From assembly GCF_000418325.1 (NCBI RefSeq), contig NC_021658.1, positions 12,566,501-12,630,500 on the forward strand: DNA of 64,000 bases, read 5' to 3'. The position numbers and the translations under genes were made by a program. Source of the DNA: Sorangium cellulosum So0157-2 (GTDB lineage Bacteria > Myxococcota_A > Polyangia > Polyangiales > Polyangiaceae). The notes beneath the pieces are model-generated. The model was not told where the DNA came from, ran no database searches, and saw only the letters and a list, made by a program, of their open reading frames with translations. Shown piece by piece: positions 1-8,900 of the stretch (position 1 is the first letter of the stretch; each line of letters begins with the position of its first letter).

Positions 1-169
1 GGCGCGGGGGCGCGGCCTGCGAGGCGCAGCCGGCGAGCGCGAGCACGGCGAGGCAGGCGAGCGCGAGCGCGGTGAGGCGCGCGAGCGCGACGAGGCGGGC
101 GGGCGCGAGCGCGGCGAGGCGGGCGGGCGCGAGCGCGGCGAGGGGCGCCGCTCGGCGCAGGGGCGTCAC
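1..169 (-). CDS. Lipoprotein, N-terminal part only (runs off the window edge)
   Basis: Only the first 56 codons are in the window. The GTG start at 169 shares four bases (GTGA) with the stop of the DUF1501 gene, so the two are probably translationally coupled. The N-terminus is basic, then Ala/Leu-rich with a repeated APARL-type segment, and ends in LALAGC, a good lipobox, followed by ASQAAPPR. This predicts a lipid-anchored protein after signal peptidase II cleavage. The function cannot be inferred from the part present. Proteins in operons with DUF1501 are often of unknown function. Confidence 0.6.
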   Translation of the reverse strand, partial: MTPLRRAAPLAALAPARLAALAPARLVALARLTALALACLAVLALAGCASQAAPPR

Positions 170-1533
170 GACCGCCGGAGCAGCTCCGGCACCACCTCGC
201 CGTCGCGCAGATGCGCGAGCGGGGGGATGCCGAAGGCGAACAGGAAGGTGGCGAGCAGGTCCGGCGGGGCGATCGGCCGAGGCCCGCCCTGGAACGTCTT
301 CGCCGGGGCCGGCAGGAGCTGCTCCGGGTCGGTCTTGCCGAACGAGATGCCCCCGCGGAAGCGGGGGGAGATCACCATCGCCGAGTTGTTGGGGTAGTGG
401 TCGCGGCCCATCGCCGTGTTGAGCTGGGGCGTGCGGCAGAAGTCGCTCGTCACGAGGATGTGCGTGTGATCCGAGAGCTTCTTGCCGGCCCGGGTCGGGT
501 GCGGGGTCTTGTCGAGCGAGCCGAGGAGGGCGGCGATGAGGTCGAAGAGCTCCTGCTGCGTGGCCGCGTGCTGGCGGTAGTTGCTCGTGTGCGTGTCGAA
601 CCCGTCGCATGCGAAGCTCACGCAGCGGACCACGTTCCGCCGCATGGCCTCGATCGCGAACGCCGCGTTGACGGCCGCCTGCCTGGCGAAGCGGGCCTTG
701 TGGTCGAGCTCCGGGTGCGCCTGGATGAGCTTGCCCCTGGAGAACACGTCCTGGAGCCCGGCGTTCAGCATCCTGCCCAGCGCTTCCGACTGGATCGCGA
801 AGCCGTTCAGGGCGTCGGTGTAGCGCGATCGCGCGGCGAGGGACCTGGCCTCCTCGGAGAGGAGCGCGGTCACCGCGGCGCGGTCCTCGTCGGTGTCGTA
901 GTGCCGCGCGCGGGCGAGGGAGCGGCTGATCGTGCCGATGTCGCCGACCGTGAGCGGGACGGCGCGCCGGTCGAGGCGATCGCCCACGAACGCCGAGGGG
1001 AACTGCACGGAGACGGCGGGGAAGGTCTGGCTGGCGCCGAGCTCGCTGGCGCAGATGGCGTCGAGGCTGGAGGCCATGACGCGGCCGCCGCTCAGGTGCC
1101 GCCCGGTGGTCGCGAAGGCGGTGCCGTCGGGGTGGCTCACGGTGTTCATCGCCAGGCCGTTGACGATGCACAGCCGGTCGTGGAGGTCCGCGAGGGCGCC
1201 GATGCCGGGGCCGAACGTGAGGCTCGAGCCCTTGGGCGTAACGGGCGCGAAGCTCTTCGCGCCGCCGGCCGCGGGCGCGTCGACCCAGAGGCGGAGCGGC
1301 GCCGTGTCGGTGTTGTCGGTCGTCGCCGGGGTCACGAGCCCCTTGCTCTCGTTCCGCGGGTCGGCCCAGAGCGTCACGTCCCAGCCGCCGGACGCGTGGA
1401 TGAAGAGGAAGAACTCGTCCTGCGCCGCGTTGGCGTGCGCGGCGAGCGCGCGCGCCGGCAGGCCGAGGACGCCGGAGAGCGCCGCGCCCGCGGCGGCCTG
1501 GAGCAGCGCGCGGCGCGGGAGACCAGGGGCCAT
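166..1533 (-). CDS. Tat-exported DUF1501 family protein
   Basis: A 455-residue protein resembling the DUF1501 family, a sulfatase-like fold whose biochemical role is not settled. The N-terminus has a twin-arginine signal: LPRRALLQA at residues 5-13, a hydrophobic Ala/Gly/Leu stretch and an ALA-A cleavage site near residue 31, predicting folded export. The body has family-like segments such as the FDTHTSNYRQH region near residue 310 and the TSDFCRTP and GRDHYPNN motifs in the C-terminal third. The ATG at 1533 is used because it places the Tat signal at the N-terminus. The gene overlaps the downstream lipoprotein gene by four bases. DUF1501 genes are often found next to genes for secreted cytochrome-like DUF proteins, and one of these lies at 11.8-13.7 kb beyond the defence-like block. 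Confidence 0.85.
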   Translation of the reverse strand: MAPGLPRRALLQAAAGAALSGVLGLPARALAAHANAAQDEFFLFIHASGGWDVTLWADPRNESKGLVTPATTDNTDTAPLRLWVDAPAAGGAKSFAPVTPKGSSLTFGPGIGALADLHDRLCIVNGLAMNTVSHPDGTAFATTGRHLSGGRVMASSLDAICASELGASQTFPAVSVQFPSAFVGDRLDRRAVPLTVGDIGTISRSLARARHYDTDEDRAAVTALLSEEARSLAARSRYTDALNGFAIQSEALGRMLNAGLQDVFSRGKLIQAHPELDHKARFARQAAVNAAFAIEAMRRNVVRCVSFACDGFDTHTSNYRQHAATQQELFDLIAALLGSLDKTPHPTRAGKKLSDHTHILVTSDFCRTPQLNTAMGRDHYPNNSAMVISPRFRGGISFGKTDPEQLLPAPAKTFQGGPRPIAPPDLLATFLFAFGIPPLAHLRDGEVVPELLRRS

Positions 1534-1710
1534 CGCGAGCGCAGTTTGCCCCCGGCGGTGCCAGCGCGCAAGAGAGCGCGGCTGCGCGGGCCGGCATCGA
1601 TGCGCGATGCGGCGCGCGGTCAGCGGCGCGATCTCCGGCCCGACCGGCCCGCTTGCTCCCGTGCCTGCTCTTCTCCATGCTCCGGTTGCCCCGCGTGTCG
1701 AGCGTTCCCC

Positions 1711-3411
1711 ATGATCCAGCGCATCCCCATCGGCGTCTCCGATTTCCGCGATCTGCGCGAGCGCGGGCTCGTCTACGTCGACAAGACGCACCTCATCCAG
1801 GAGCTGCTCGATCGTCCGGGGCTCCTTGGTCTCCTGCTCCCGCGGCCGCGCCGGTTCGGCAAGACGCTGAACCTGTCGATGCTCCGGTACTTCTTCGAGC
1901 GGCGCCACGAGGACCTGTCGCACCTCTTCGAGGGCCTTTCGATCTGGCGTGCGGGCGAGGCGTACCGGGAGCACTTCCAGCGCTATCCGGTCGTGTTCAT
2001 GACCTTCCGGGACGTCAAGGCGCCGGCCTTCGAGGCGTGCTGGAAGGCCATCCAGAAGAAGATCGAGGCGCTGTTCGACGAGCATCGGGCGCTGCTCGAC
2101 GCGGGCGCGCTGAGCGAGCGGGAGGCGCGCGACTACCGTGCGATCCTCGACGGCACGGCGGACGACGTGCTCTACCAGCGAGCGCTCTGCGACCTGTCCG
2201 CGTACCTGCACCGCACCTACGGCGAGAAGGTCGTCATCCTCATCGATGAGTACGACGAGCCCATCCACGCCGGGTTCGTCGGGGGCTACGCCCGCGAGGT
2301 CCTCGACTTCTTCCGTGCCTTCCTGACCGGCGGGATCAAGGACAATCCCCACCTCGCCAGGGCGGTCCTCACGGGCATCTTGCGCGTGGCGAGGGAGAGC
2401 ATCTTCTCTGGCCTCAACAACATCGGGGTCTACTCGCTCCTCCGCACGGAGTTCTCCACCTGCTTCGGCTTCACCGAGCCCGAGGTGCTCGCTCTCCTCA
2501 CCGACGGGGATGCGCTCGATCGGCTCGAGAGCGTGCGCCGGGCCTACAACGGGTATGTGTTCGGCGAGACCGTGGTTTACAATCCGTGGTCCGTGCTGAG
2601 CTTCCTGGCCAGCGACGACAGGCGCACGCGCAGCTACTGGGTATCCACCAGCGCGAACGAGCTCATCCGGGATCTCTTGGTGTTTCACGCGCTGGACGTC
2701 GAGGACGACATCGCGGTGTTGCTCGAGGGGGGCGCGATCGAGCAGCGGCTCGATGAGAACGTGGCCCTGGACCAGCTGCCGGGCAGCCCGCGGGCGCTCT
2801 TTGCCCTGCTCGTATTCTCGGGGTACCTGCGCGCAGAGGCGACCGAGGCCGGGACGACCCATGTGCCGGCCTATCGATTGTCGATCCCGAACGAGGAGGT
2901 GCGCGAGGTGTATACCAGCACCTTCCGCGACTGGATGGCGGAGCGGCTGTCCGGGCAGGGCGCGAGCTCGCGCCGGTTGGTACGGGCGCTGCTGGGCGGC
3001 GACGCGGCCACGTTCGAGGAGCAGCTCCGGGCGTTTGTCACGAACGTGCTCTCGTACCACGAGGCGCGCCGCCTCGGTCCGGAGGAGGTCTATCACGGGT
3101 TCGTCGCGGGCCTGCTCGCCACGCTCGAGCCGGATTACGAGGTGCGGTCGAACCGCGAGTCCGGCGAGGGGAGGCCCGATGTGCTGGTGCGCCCCCGGCA
3201 GCCGGGCAAGCCCGGGGTCGTGCTGGAGATGAAGGTGGCGCGGGGCGGCCAGACGCTGGAGCAGGCGCTGGAAGAGGGGATAGCGCAGATCGCCCGCAGG
3301 GATTACACGGCCGAGCTCCGGGCCGCCGGCGCGTCTCCGGTGCACGCGCTCGCCGTGGCGTTCAACGGCAAGCAGGTGGCCGTGCGCGAGGCGGTGGGGA
3401 TCAGCCGATGA
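1711..3411 (+). CDS. AAA-ATPase-like protein with C-terminal PD-(D/E)XK nuclease domain
   Basis: A 566-residue protein of the AAA-ATPase_like/PDDEXK_9 architecture. The P-loop is RPRRFGKT (residues 45-52), the variant typical of this family, and Walker B is VVILIDEYDEP (174-184). A YNGYVFG segment and NPWSVL follow, as is usual for the family. The C-terminal nuclease-like domain has GRPDVLV with Asp490 and VLEMK with Glu506 and Lys508, the D...ExK signature. The ATG at 1711 opens directly into the conserved IPIGVSDF start. These proteins are common as paralogues in large genomes and are suspected of defence or mobile-element roles, but no activity is established for this subfamily. It converges on the broken ATPase-nuclease gene with a 12-base gap. 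Confidence 0.88.
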   Translation: MIQRIPIGVSDFRDLRERGLVYVDKTHLIQELLDRPGLLGLLLPRPRRFGKTLNLSMLRYFFERRHEDLSHLFEGLSIWRAGEAYREHFQRYPVVFMTFRDVKAPAFEACWKAIQKKIEALFDEHRALLDAGALSEREARDYRAILDGTADDVLYQRALCDLSAYLHRTYGEKVVILIDEYDEPIHAGFVGGYAREVLDFFRAFLTGGIKDNPHLARAVLTGILRVARESIFSGLNNIGVYSLLRTEFSTCFGFTEPEVLALLTDGDALDRLESVRRAYNGYVFGETVVYNPWSVLSFLASDDRRTRSYWVSTSANELIRDLLVFHALDVEDDIAVLLEGGAIEQRLDENVALDQLPGSPRALFALLVFSGYLRAEATEAGTTHVPAYRLSIPNEEVREVYTSTFRDWMAERLSGQGASSRRLVRALLGGDAATFEEQLRAFVTNVLSYHEARRLGPEEVYHGFVAGLLATLEPDYEVRSNRESGEGRPDVLVRPRQPGKPGVVLEMKVARGGQTLEQALEEGIAQIARRDYTAELRAAGASPVHALAVAFNGKQVAVREAVGISR

Positions 3412-3423
3412 GCTGCGCCGCGC

Positions 3424-4706
3424 TCAAGCCCGGATCACCGTGACCTCCCGCCCGCCCGGGGTCAGCGCGACCTCGGTCGTGGTGCGATCCCGCAGCCGCG
3501 CGATCCCCGGGCGGCGATCGAAGATCAGGAGCCAGCCCCGATCGAGCCCAAGCCCCTCCAGGTAACCATCGAGCTGAGCGAGCCCTTCCCTCTTCGGATC
3601 GGGGTCACCGGGACGCCACACCTTGAGCTCCATCGCCAGCCGGTCCTGCCCGTACTCCACCAGCAGATCCATCCGGCCGCTGCCGATCGCGACCTCCCGC
3701 TCCACGCGCCCGCGGCCGTTCACCACCCGGTGCAGGAAGGCCATGAGCACGAGGTGCGGCGCGATCTCCGCGTACGGCGTGCTGGCGAGCAACGCCTCTG
3801 CATGCTGGCGCCAGAACGCCACGAACGCCTCCAGCAGGCGTTCCGGATCGAGCCGCCCGTCCCGCCGCAGCCAGGTCGGCGCGATCACCGGCATCGAGCG
3901 TCGCGCGGTCGCGGACAGCGCGCGGGGCAGGATCTCTTCATAGATCGGGTTGGCGATCTCCAGCGCTCCGTCCGCCGTCTGGCGGACCAGCCCGAGGTCC
4001 ATCGCGTAACGCTGATCGTCCTCCGGGACCGCGCCCAGCGCCGAGCCGGCGAGGATCGGCTCGAGCACCGCGCGCACCCTACCCTCCTGCAGGCGCTCGG
4101 CGAGGCTGTCGAGAATGGCGAGGCGCCGCCGAGCTGGCCCTCGTCGTCCGCGGTGACCTTGTAGTCCCGGACGTCGCGCATGCCGATGAGAGCGATGGCC
4201 CACGGGAAGCCCTGCGGCCTGCGGCGGTGGCCTCCGCGGAGCTGGCTCAGCGCGGAGAGCAGCGTGGGGCCGGTGAGCGCGTCGATCTCGTCGAGAAAAA
4301 GCACGAGCGGGCGCGGACAGGCCTGCGCCCACGCCGCCAGCGCGTCGGCGAGGCGGTGGCCCGGCGGCCCATCAGGCCAGGACGGCGGGCGCTGGTCGGG
4401 CGGGAGCTGGAAGGCTGCATCGTCCCGGAAGGATTGAAGAATCGCGAACTCTGCGGCGCCGACGTCCTCCGGGAAGGCGCGGCCGACCTCGAGCGACAGG
4501 AGCGCCGAGGCGTAGCGACCTTCCTGCACGAGCGCGGCGGCCAGGGACAGGAGCGACGTGGTCTTGCCCGTCTGCCGCGGGCCGTGCACGACGAAGCAGC
4601 TCTGTCGGTCGATCAGCCGGCGCAGCCGCTCGATGCGCCGGAGGGGGTCGACCATGTAGTGCAGGTCGGGCCTGCACGGGCCGGCGGTGTTGAAGAAGCG
4701 CGCCAT
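3424..4706 (-). pseudogene. Broken AAA-like ATPase/PD-(D/E)XK gene with internal deletion and frame change
   Basis: The 5' part (from ATG 4706) encodes an ATPase domain with P-loop GPRQTGKTT (residues 42-50), Walker B LVLFLDEIDAL and the MRDVRDYK segment. The 3' part, in another frame, carries DSLAERLQEGRVR, the FWRQHAE region and a nuclease-like signature GSGRMDLL...MELKVW, ending VTVIRA. In intact members I know, a segment of roughly 85-90 residues (a winged-helix-like region rich in TQGQPWLVN) lies between SPFN and HLDSLAERL. Here SPF is followed directly by the DSLAERL coding sequence out of frame, near 4113-4118. So one deletion removed the segment and shifted the frame. Both halves are otherwise well conserved, so the damage looks recent. 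A sequencing error alone would not explain the missing segment. Confidence 0.8.
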
Positions 4707-4872
4707 CGCGCCGCCATCCTGCCATGGGGACCCGGGGAGTCACGCGACACCGGCGGCGCGGGGCGGAGGGTGGCGCGGTCCGCCGCGGCGCCGCAACCAG
4801 GACAGCAGCGTTCGGGGGCGTGCCAGCGCATCCCGAAGGCCGGCCAGCGGACGGGGAGCGGGAGCCAGCGGT

Positions 4873-5132
4873 CGCTGGGTGCGCTACCCGGAGCTGCTGG
4901 GTGCGGTTCCCGGAGCTGCTGGGCACCTTCCCGGAGCTGCTGGGTGCGCTTCCCGGAGGTGCTAGGTACGCTTCCCGGAGGTGCTGGGTACGCTTCCCGG
5001 AGGTGCTGGGTACGCTCCTCGGGACTGCTGGGCGCGCTCGTCGGCGCTGCTGGACACGTTCCCGGAACTGCTGGGTACGCTCCCCGCCGGTGCTGGACGC
5101 GTTCCCGGGGCTACTGGGCGTGTCCACCGGCG
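4873..5132. repeat. Degenerate 21-22-bp minisatellite, about 11-12 units
   Basis: This is the main content of the 544-base gene-free stretch 4707-5250. Units resemble CCCGGAGCTGCTGGGTGCG plus a short variable end. They alternate between 21 and 22 bases and become more diverged toward 5132. Because 22 is not a multiple of three the reading frame drifts between units, and no frame gives a convincing protein, so it looks non-coding. There are no unique spacers between units, so it is not a CRISPR array. It lies between the broken ATPase gene and the nucleotidyltransferase gene. Confidence 0.75.
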
Positions 5133-5250
5133 CTCCCGGGGCGGCTGGCGAACCCGCAGGTACGCTGGTGATCAGCGACGATAAGAGATCGAACGGATCG
5201 GGGGCCGGCACGTCCGTGCCTCCCCAGCCTCGCGCCGCTCGAGAGGCGCC

Positions 5251-5910
5251 TCAGGCGTCGTCGCTCCGCGTGGGGTAGGCCAAGCGCCCTAGACGAGAGA
5301 TGAGATCCTGGAGAAAGGCACGCAGCTCCGGCACCGGGATGTCCCCCGGGACGGAGGCGTCATCGCCGATCTCGATCTCCGAGAGGATCCATGCCAGGGA
5401 GCCGGGCGTCACAGCACCATCCTTTCGCTTGGCGCGCGGCAGCGCGTCCTCCACGCTGTAGCCTGCCCGTTCCAGCGCGAAGACGTCGACCAGATCGCGG
5501 ATCTCCGAGCGGGACAGCAGCGCGCAGAGCTTGTTGGCCAAGATCTCCTCCGGCGGGTCCACCCGGATGTCGCCGAAGACCTGCTTCTCCGGGTCGACCT
5601 GGAAGGTGTGATCGACGACCAGATCGACCATCACCCGATCCTTCCCCCGCTTCACCAGGCGGCGGCGAAATGTGGGCGCGGTCTCTTTGTTCTCGATCGT
5701 ACCGCCGAGCTCCTGCGCGACCGCTCGCAGGGCCTCATCCGCGTGGTCGAGATCCGCCGAGGTCGTGAAGAGATCCAGATCCGCAGTTCGCCGGTGGTGG
5801 AGGTGAAAGCCAGCGAGCGCCGCCCCCCCCGTCACGAAGAACCGCCGTTCGCGACGAAAGAAGGCCGCGAGCACCTCCTCCTGCAACGGGCTAAGCAGGC
5901 TCTTGCTCAA
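5251..5910 (-). CDS. AbiEii/AbiGii-type nucleotidyltransferase (toxin-like)
   Basis: A 219-residue nucleotidyltransferase of the AbiEii/AbiGii toxin family. Residues 27-48 hold TGGAALAGF and TADLDLF: the GG turn plus the metal-binding DxD (Asp44, Asp46). A third acidic residue is in VMVDLVV (Asp96), and the family motif ANKLCALLSRSEIRDLVDVF follows. AbiEii proteins act as toxins in two-gene abortive-infection systems, transferring nucleotides to RNA targets. The start is TTG at 5910, supported by an AAGGAGG ribosome site six bases upstream that lies inside the end of the preceding gene. The genes overlap by 20 bases, so translation is probably coupled. No stand-alone AbiEi-type antitoxin gene is adjacent. 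The neutralising partner may be the C-terminal module of the upstream STAND protein. Confidence 0.85.
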   Translation of the reverse strand: MSKSLLSPLQEEVLAAFFRRERRFFVTGGAALAGFHLHHRRTADLDLFTTSADLDHADEALRAVAQELGGTIENKETAPTFRRRLVKRGKDRVMVDLVVDHTFQVDPEKQVFGDIRVDPPEEILANKLCALLSRSEIRDLVDVFALERAGYSVEDALPRAKRKDGAVTPGSLAWILSEIEIGDDASVPGDIPVPELRAFLQDLISRLGRLAYPTRSDDA

Positions 5911-8900
5911 GTAGACCCTCCTTGTGCCATAGCTTCAGCAGAAACTCCCAGAAGCGCCTGCGTCGCCCGAGGTGCCGCGCCAGCTGACCGAACCGCGCTG
6001 CGACCTCTTCGGGTGTGGTGAACCGCCAGACGTCGGGGTCCTGGGCTTCGCGCAGGATCTTGCCCAGCAGACGGTCGCGCTCGGGCGGCGAGGCGCTTTT
6101 CAGCCGGCGCCGAACCTCGCTGACAGGAATGGGATCGTCCCAGAGAAAATAGGGGATGGCCTGATCGTCATCGAGATCGCTGGAGAGCGGTGTGGCCAGC
6201 TCCGGGTCGCCTGGGCCGATCGGAGCCTCGGAAGCGCCGCATCGAGCCGGGGCTGCTCGGCTTGCAGCGTCGGGTTCGTCAGCCCCGCGGACGCCGCCTG
6301 AACCGGGCAAGGGTACGACGTCGATCCTCAGACCACCGACGCTCGAGTCGCCCATCACCGCGAGCCAGAGCCAGCCGCGAAGCGCAGATGGCGCGTCTTT
6401 CGAGTGATGGTCGATGATCCCGGGGGCGGGTTCGCGAAGCAGCCTGACGCTCCAGACGAGGCGTTGATTCTGGGCGTCCAGCGCTCGCTCAAGCGCGCGG
6501 CGCCTGACCACGAGCGCCTTCTGCCATGTGATTTGTTCCGTTGAGTGATGAGAATAAACAGCCTCTACGCGCCCTTCGCGATCCATGAAGCACCAGTTCG
6601 CGCCTCCTCCCACGGGCTTCGCGTCGACGAGACCGAGAAGACTGCGGAGCCATCCGGCAGGGAACCGGCAGGATCTCACGCCGCCGCGAGGCCCATGGTA
6701 GCCGGCATCAACAGAGGCGCTCATGAGCTCGACCGCTCGACCGCTCACCGCGATCTGGTACGTTCCGACGCGCTCGTTCGCCCAGGGAGCCCACAGGGCC
6801 TCCGCAGGATCGACATGATAACATTGCGAATCATCATCTTCGCACAGAGGAACGAGAGTCGATGCGTCAACGGAGCGCGCATGAGCCGCAAGCAGCCCGG
6901 CGTCGCGCCCTGCCACCACGGCGGCTCCGATCCATAACGTGGAGTCGGCCTGACTTTCCCGTTCACGCGCGCGAACTTCTCCCCAGAGGGTGATCCACTC
7001 GTCTTCTTCCCGTCCAAGGCGCGGGGCCGCGCCTGCCGGTAGGCGAAGCCACGGCTCGATCTCGGGTGGCGGGGCTGTCGTGACCCACTCTATGGCTCGA
7101 TCCACCTGGTCCTGGGAGCTTAGATCGCGCGGAGAGACCAGGCCGTCATCCGCCCAGAACACCCATGGCTCGTCCTCCCCGGAGGACTGCAATGCTGCGT
7201 CAGTCGACGGATTGGGATCGAGCAGGTCGATGAGCACTGGATCCACGGGCGGCTCAATCAACCCGTTGGCCCCGCCGCGCACGTCCGCAGGGGCGCGCGC
7301 CGCCAGATAAGCTTTCAGCTGCCGGCAGCCGGTCCGGATATACTTCTCGGCCACCGTACACACCGGGCTGACCTCCCCACGTACCCTGGCATCGCCGTGG
7401 TACCGCGCGATCGCCACATCCATCCCGACGGTCGCGGTCGGCTCCTCGTCACGCGGATCTCCGTAGAACTCAGCCTCGTTCCAACCCACCGCGTGCAGGT
7501 GTGCCACGAGCGCGCCGAACGCGAAACGAAGCGGAGAGAGCGCGGATATCTCCGCCTGCTCCGCGTGCGCGCGCAGGCTTCGAGCAGCGCGCGGATCGAG
7601 GCTCTCTGCGTTCTTCGGCGACCACAGGTGCAGATCGCTCGTGCCCGAATACCGGAAGAACGGATCGATGGCCGGAGGCACGACGTACCACGCGAACCTC
7701 GCCGAGACAGGCTTGACTCCGTGATGATCGCTCGCCGCTCGGGCGGCCTCGGCGTCGATGGGGACCGTTTCCCCGGTCGGCGCATAGAGCCGATGCGCCC
7801 GTTCGAGAATGGCAGGATCAACGACCACACCCACGGCGCGCGCGCGCTCGACGATGCCGCGCGCTGCATGGAGCACCGCGACGTCCTCCCGGCGATGCGG
7901 GGCGTCCGGAGCGAGCACGTGCTCGTCGACCCACCGGACGAGCTGCACCAGGCTCGGATCCGCGCCGGTCAGGCAGGCGGCCCCGAAGGCCACCATCGAG
8001 ACGTCCTCGACCATTTGGGGATCGTTGGTGCAAATCACCATATCCAGCCACCGGATCAGCTCGCCGATATCTCTGGAAGCCCAACGCGCCAGCTCCGCGC
8101 GGAGGCGTCTGCGCCAGGCCGTGTCCACCGACGTGAGCGCCCAGGCCAGGAGCAGCGGCGGACCGTCCGCCGGGTCGTCTTCGAGCGTGAGCTCTTCCAA
8201 GGCCGGATCGCCGCTCCCTTCCCATGGCTGCCCTCCGTCTCCGGGCAGATGCCGCGGACCTGACCAGAACTGGTCACGCCTCGCCGGCAAGAGGGACAGG
8301 AGCGCCTCATGGACGAAGCGAGGGCCGAAAGGGTGCGTCACGTCCCGAGCCACCGGAACGCAGAGCTCGGCCAGCACCCGCCGGCACGAGGGCATGCTGG
8401 CCCGCAGCCGCTCGAGCACCCATCCGTGGTAGGTGCGGGCTGCACCGTCGTCCAGCGCGGCGATGGCCCGCAGCTCCAGGCGTTCTATCTCCTCGCGCGG
8501 CAGCTGATCGCGCCAGAGGTCCGAGCGAACCAGGCTGAACCCCTTCTGCGCGAGCAGGATCGCCGTCTGCGTCAAGGCGTCGCGCCGATCCCGAAGCACC
8601 TCGGGGAGCGGCGGCGCCTCGCCTCGTGCCAGCGCGTCCTGCGCCGCCTCGCATGCTCGGCGGGCGATGAGGTAGTCCACGAGGGGCTCAAACGCCAGCT
8701 CGATGTGCTGGATCGGCGGATGGAACGGGTCGTCCGACTCGGTCACCCACTCGGTAACGAGGCCGTGCTCCGTGGCTTGATCGAGCAGCCAGTGGGCGTC
8801 GTCGAGCGAGAGCCCCTGAGCCGGCGGGAACACTGCATAAACCGCTGCGACAGCGTCGTCACGGCTCATGGCACCGCGTCCCATGCTGGCCTCGGCGAGC

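Noticed and set aside
1534..1710. Integration site of the defence-like block
   Set aside because: No integrase, tRNA end or clear direct repeat was found on comparing this gap with 10775-11049 by eye, so no attachment site is claimed.
4873..5132. CRISPR-like array
   Set aside because: Units follow each other directly with no unique spacers, unit length drifts by one base, and there are no cas genes nearby.
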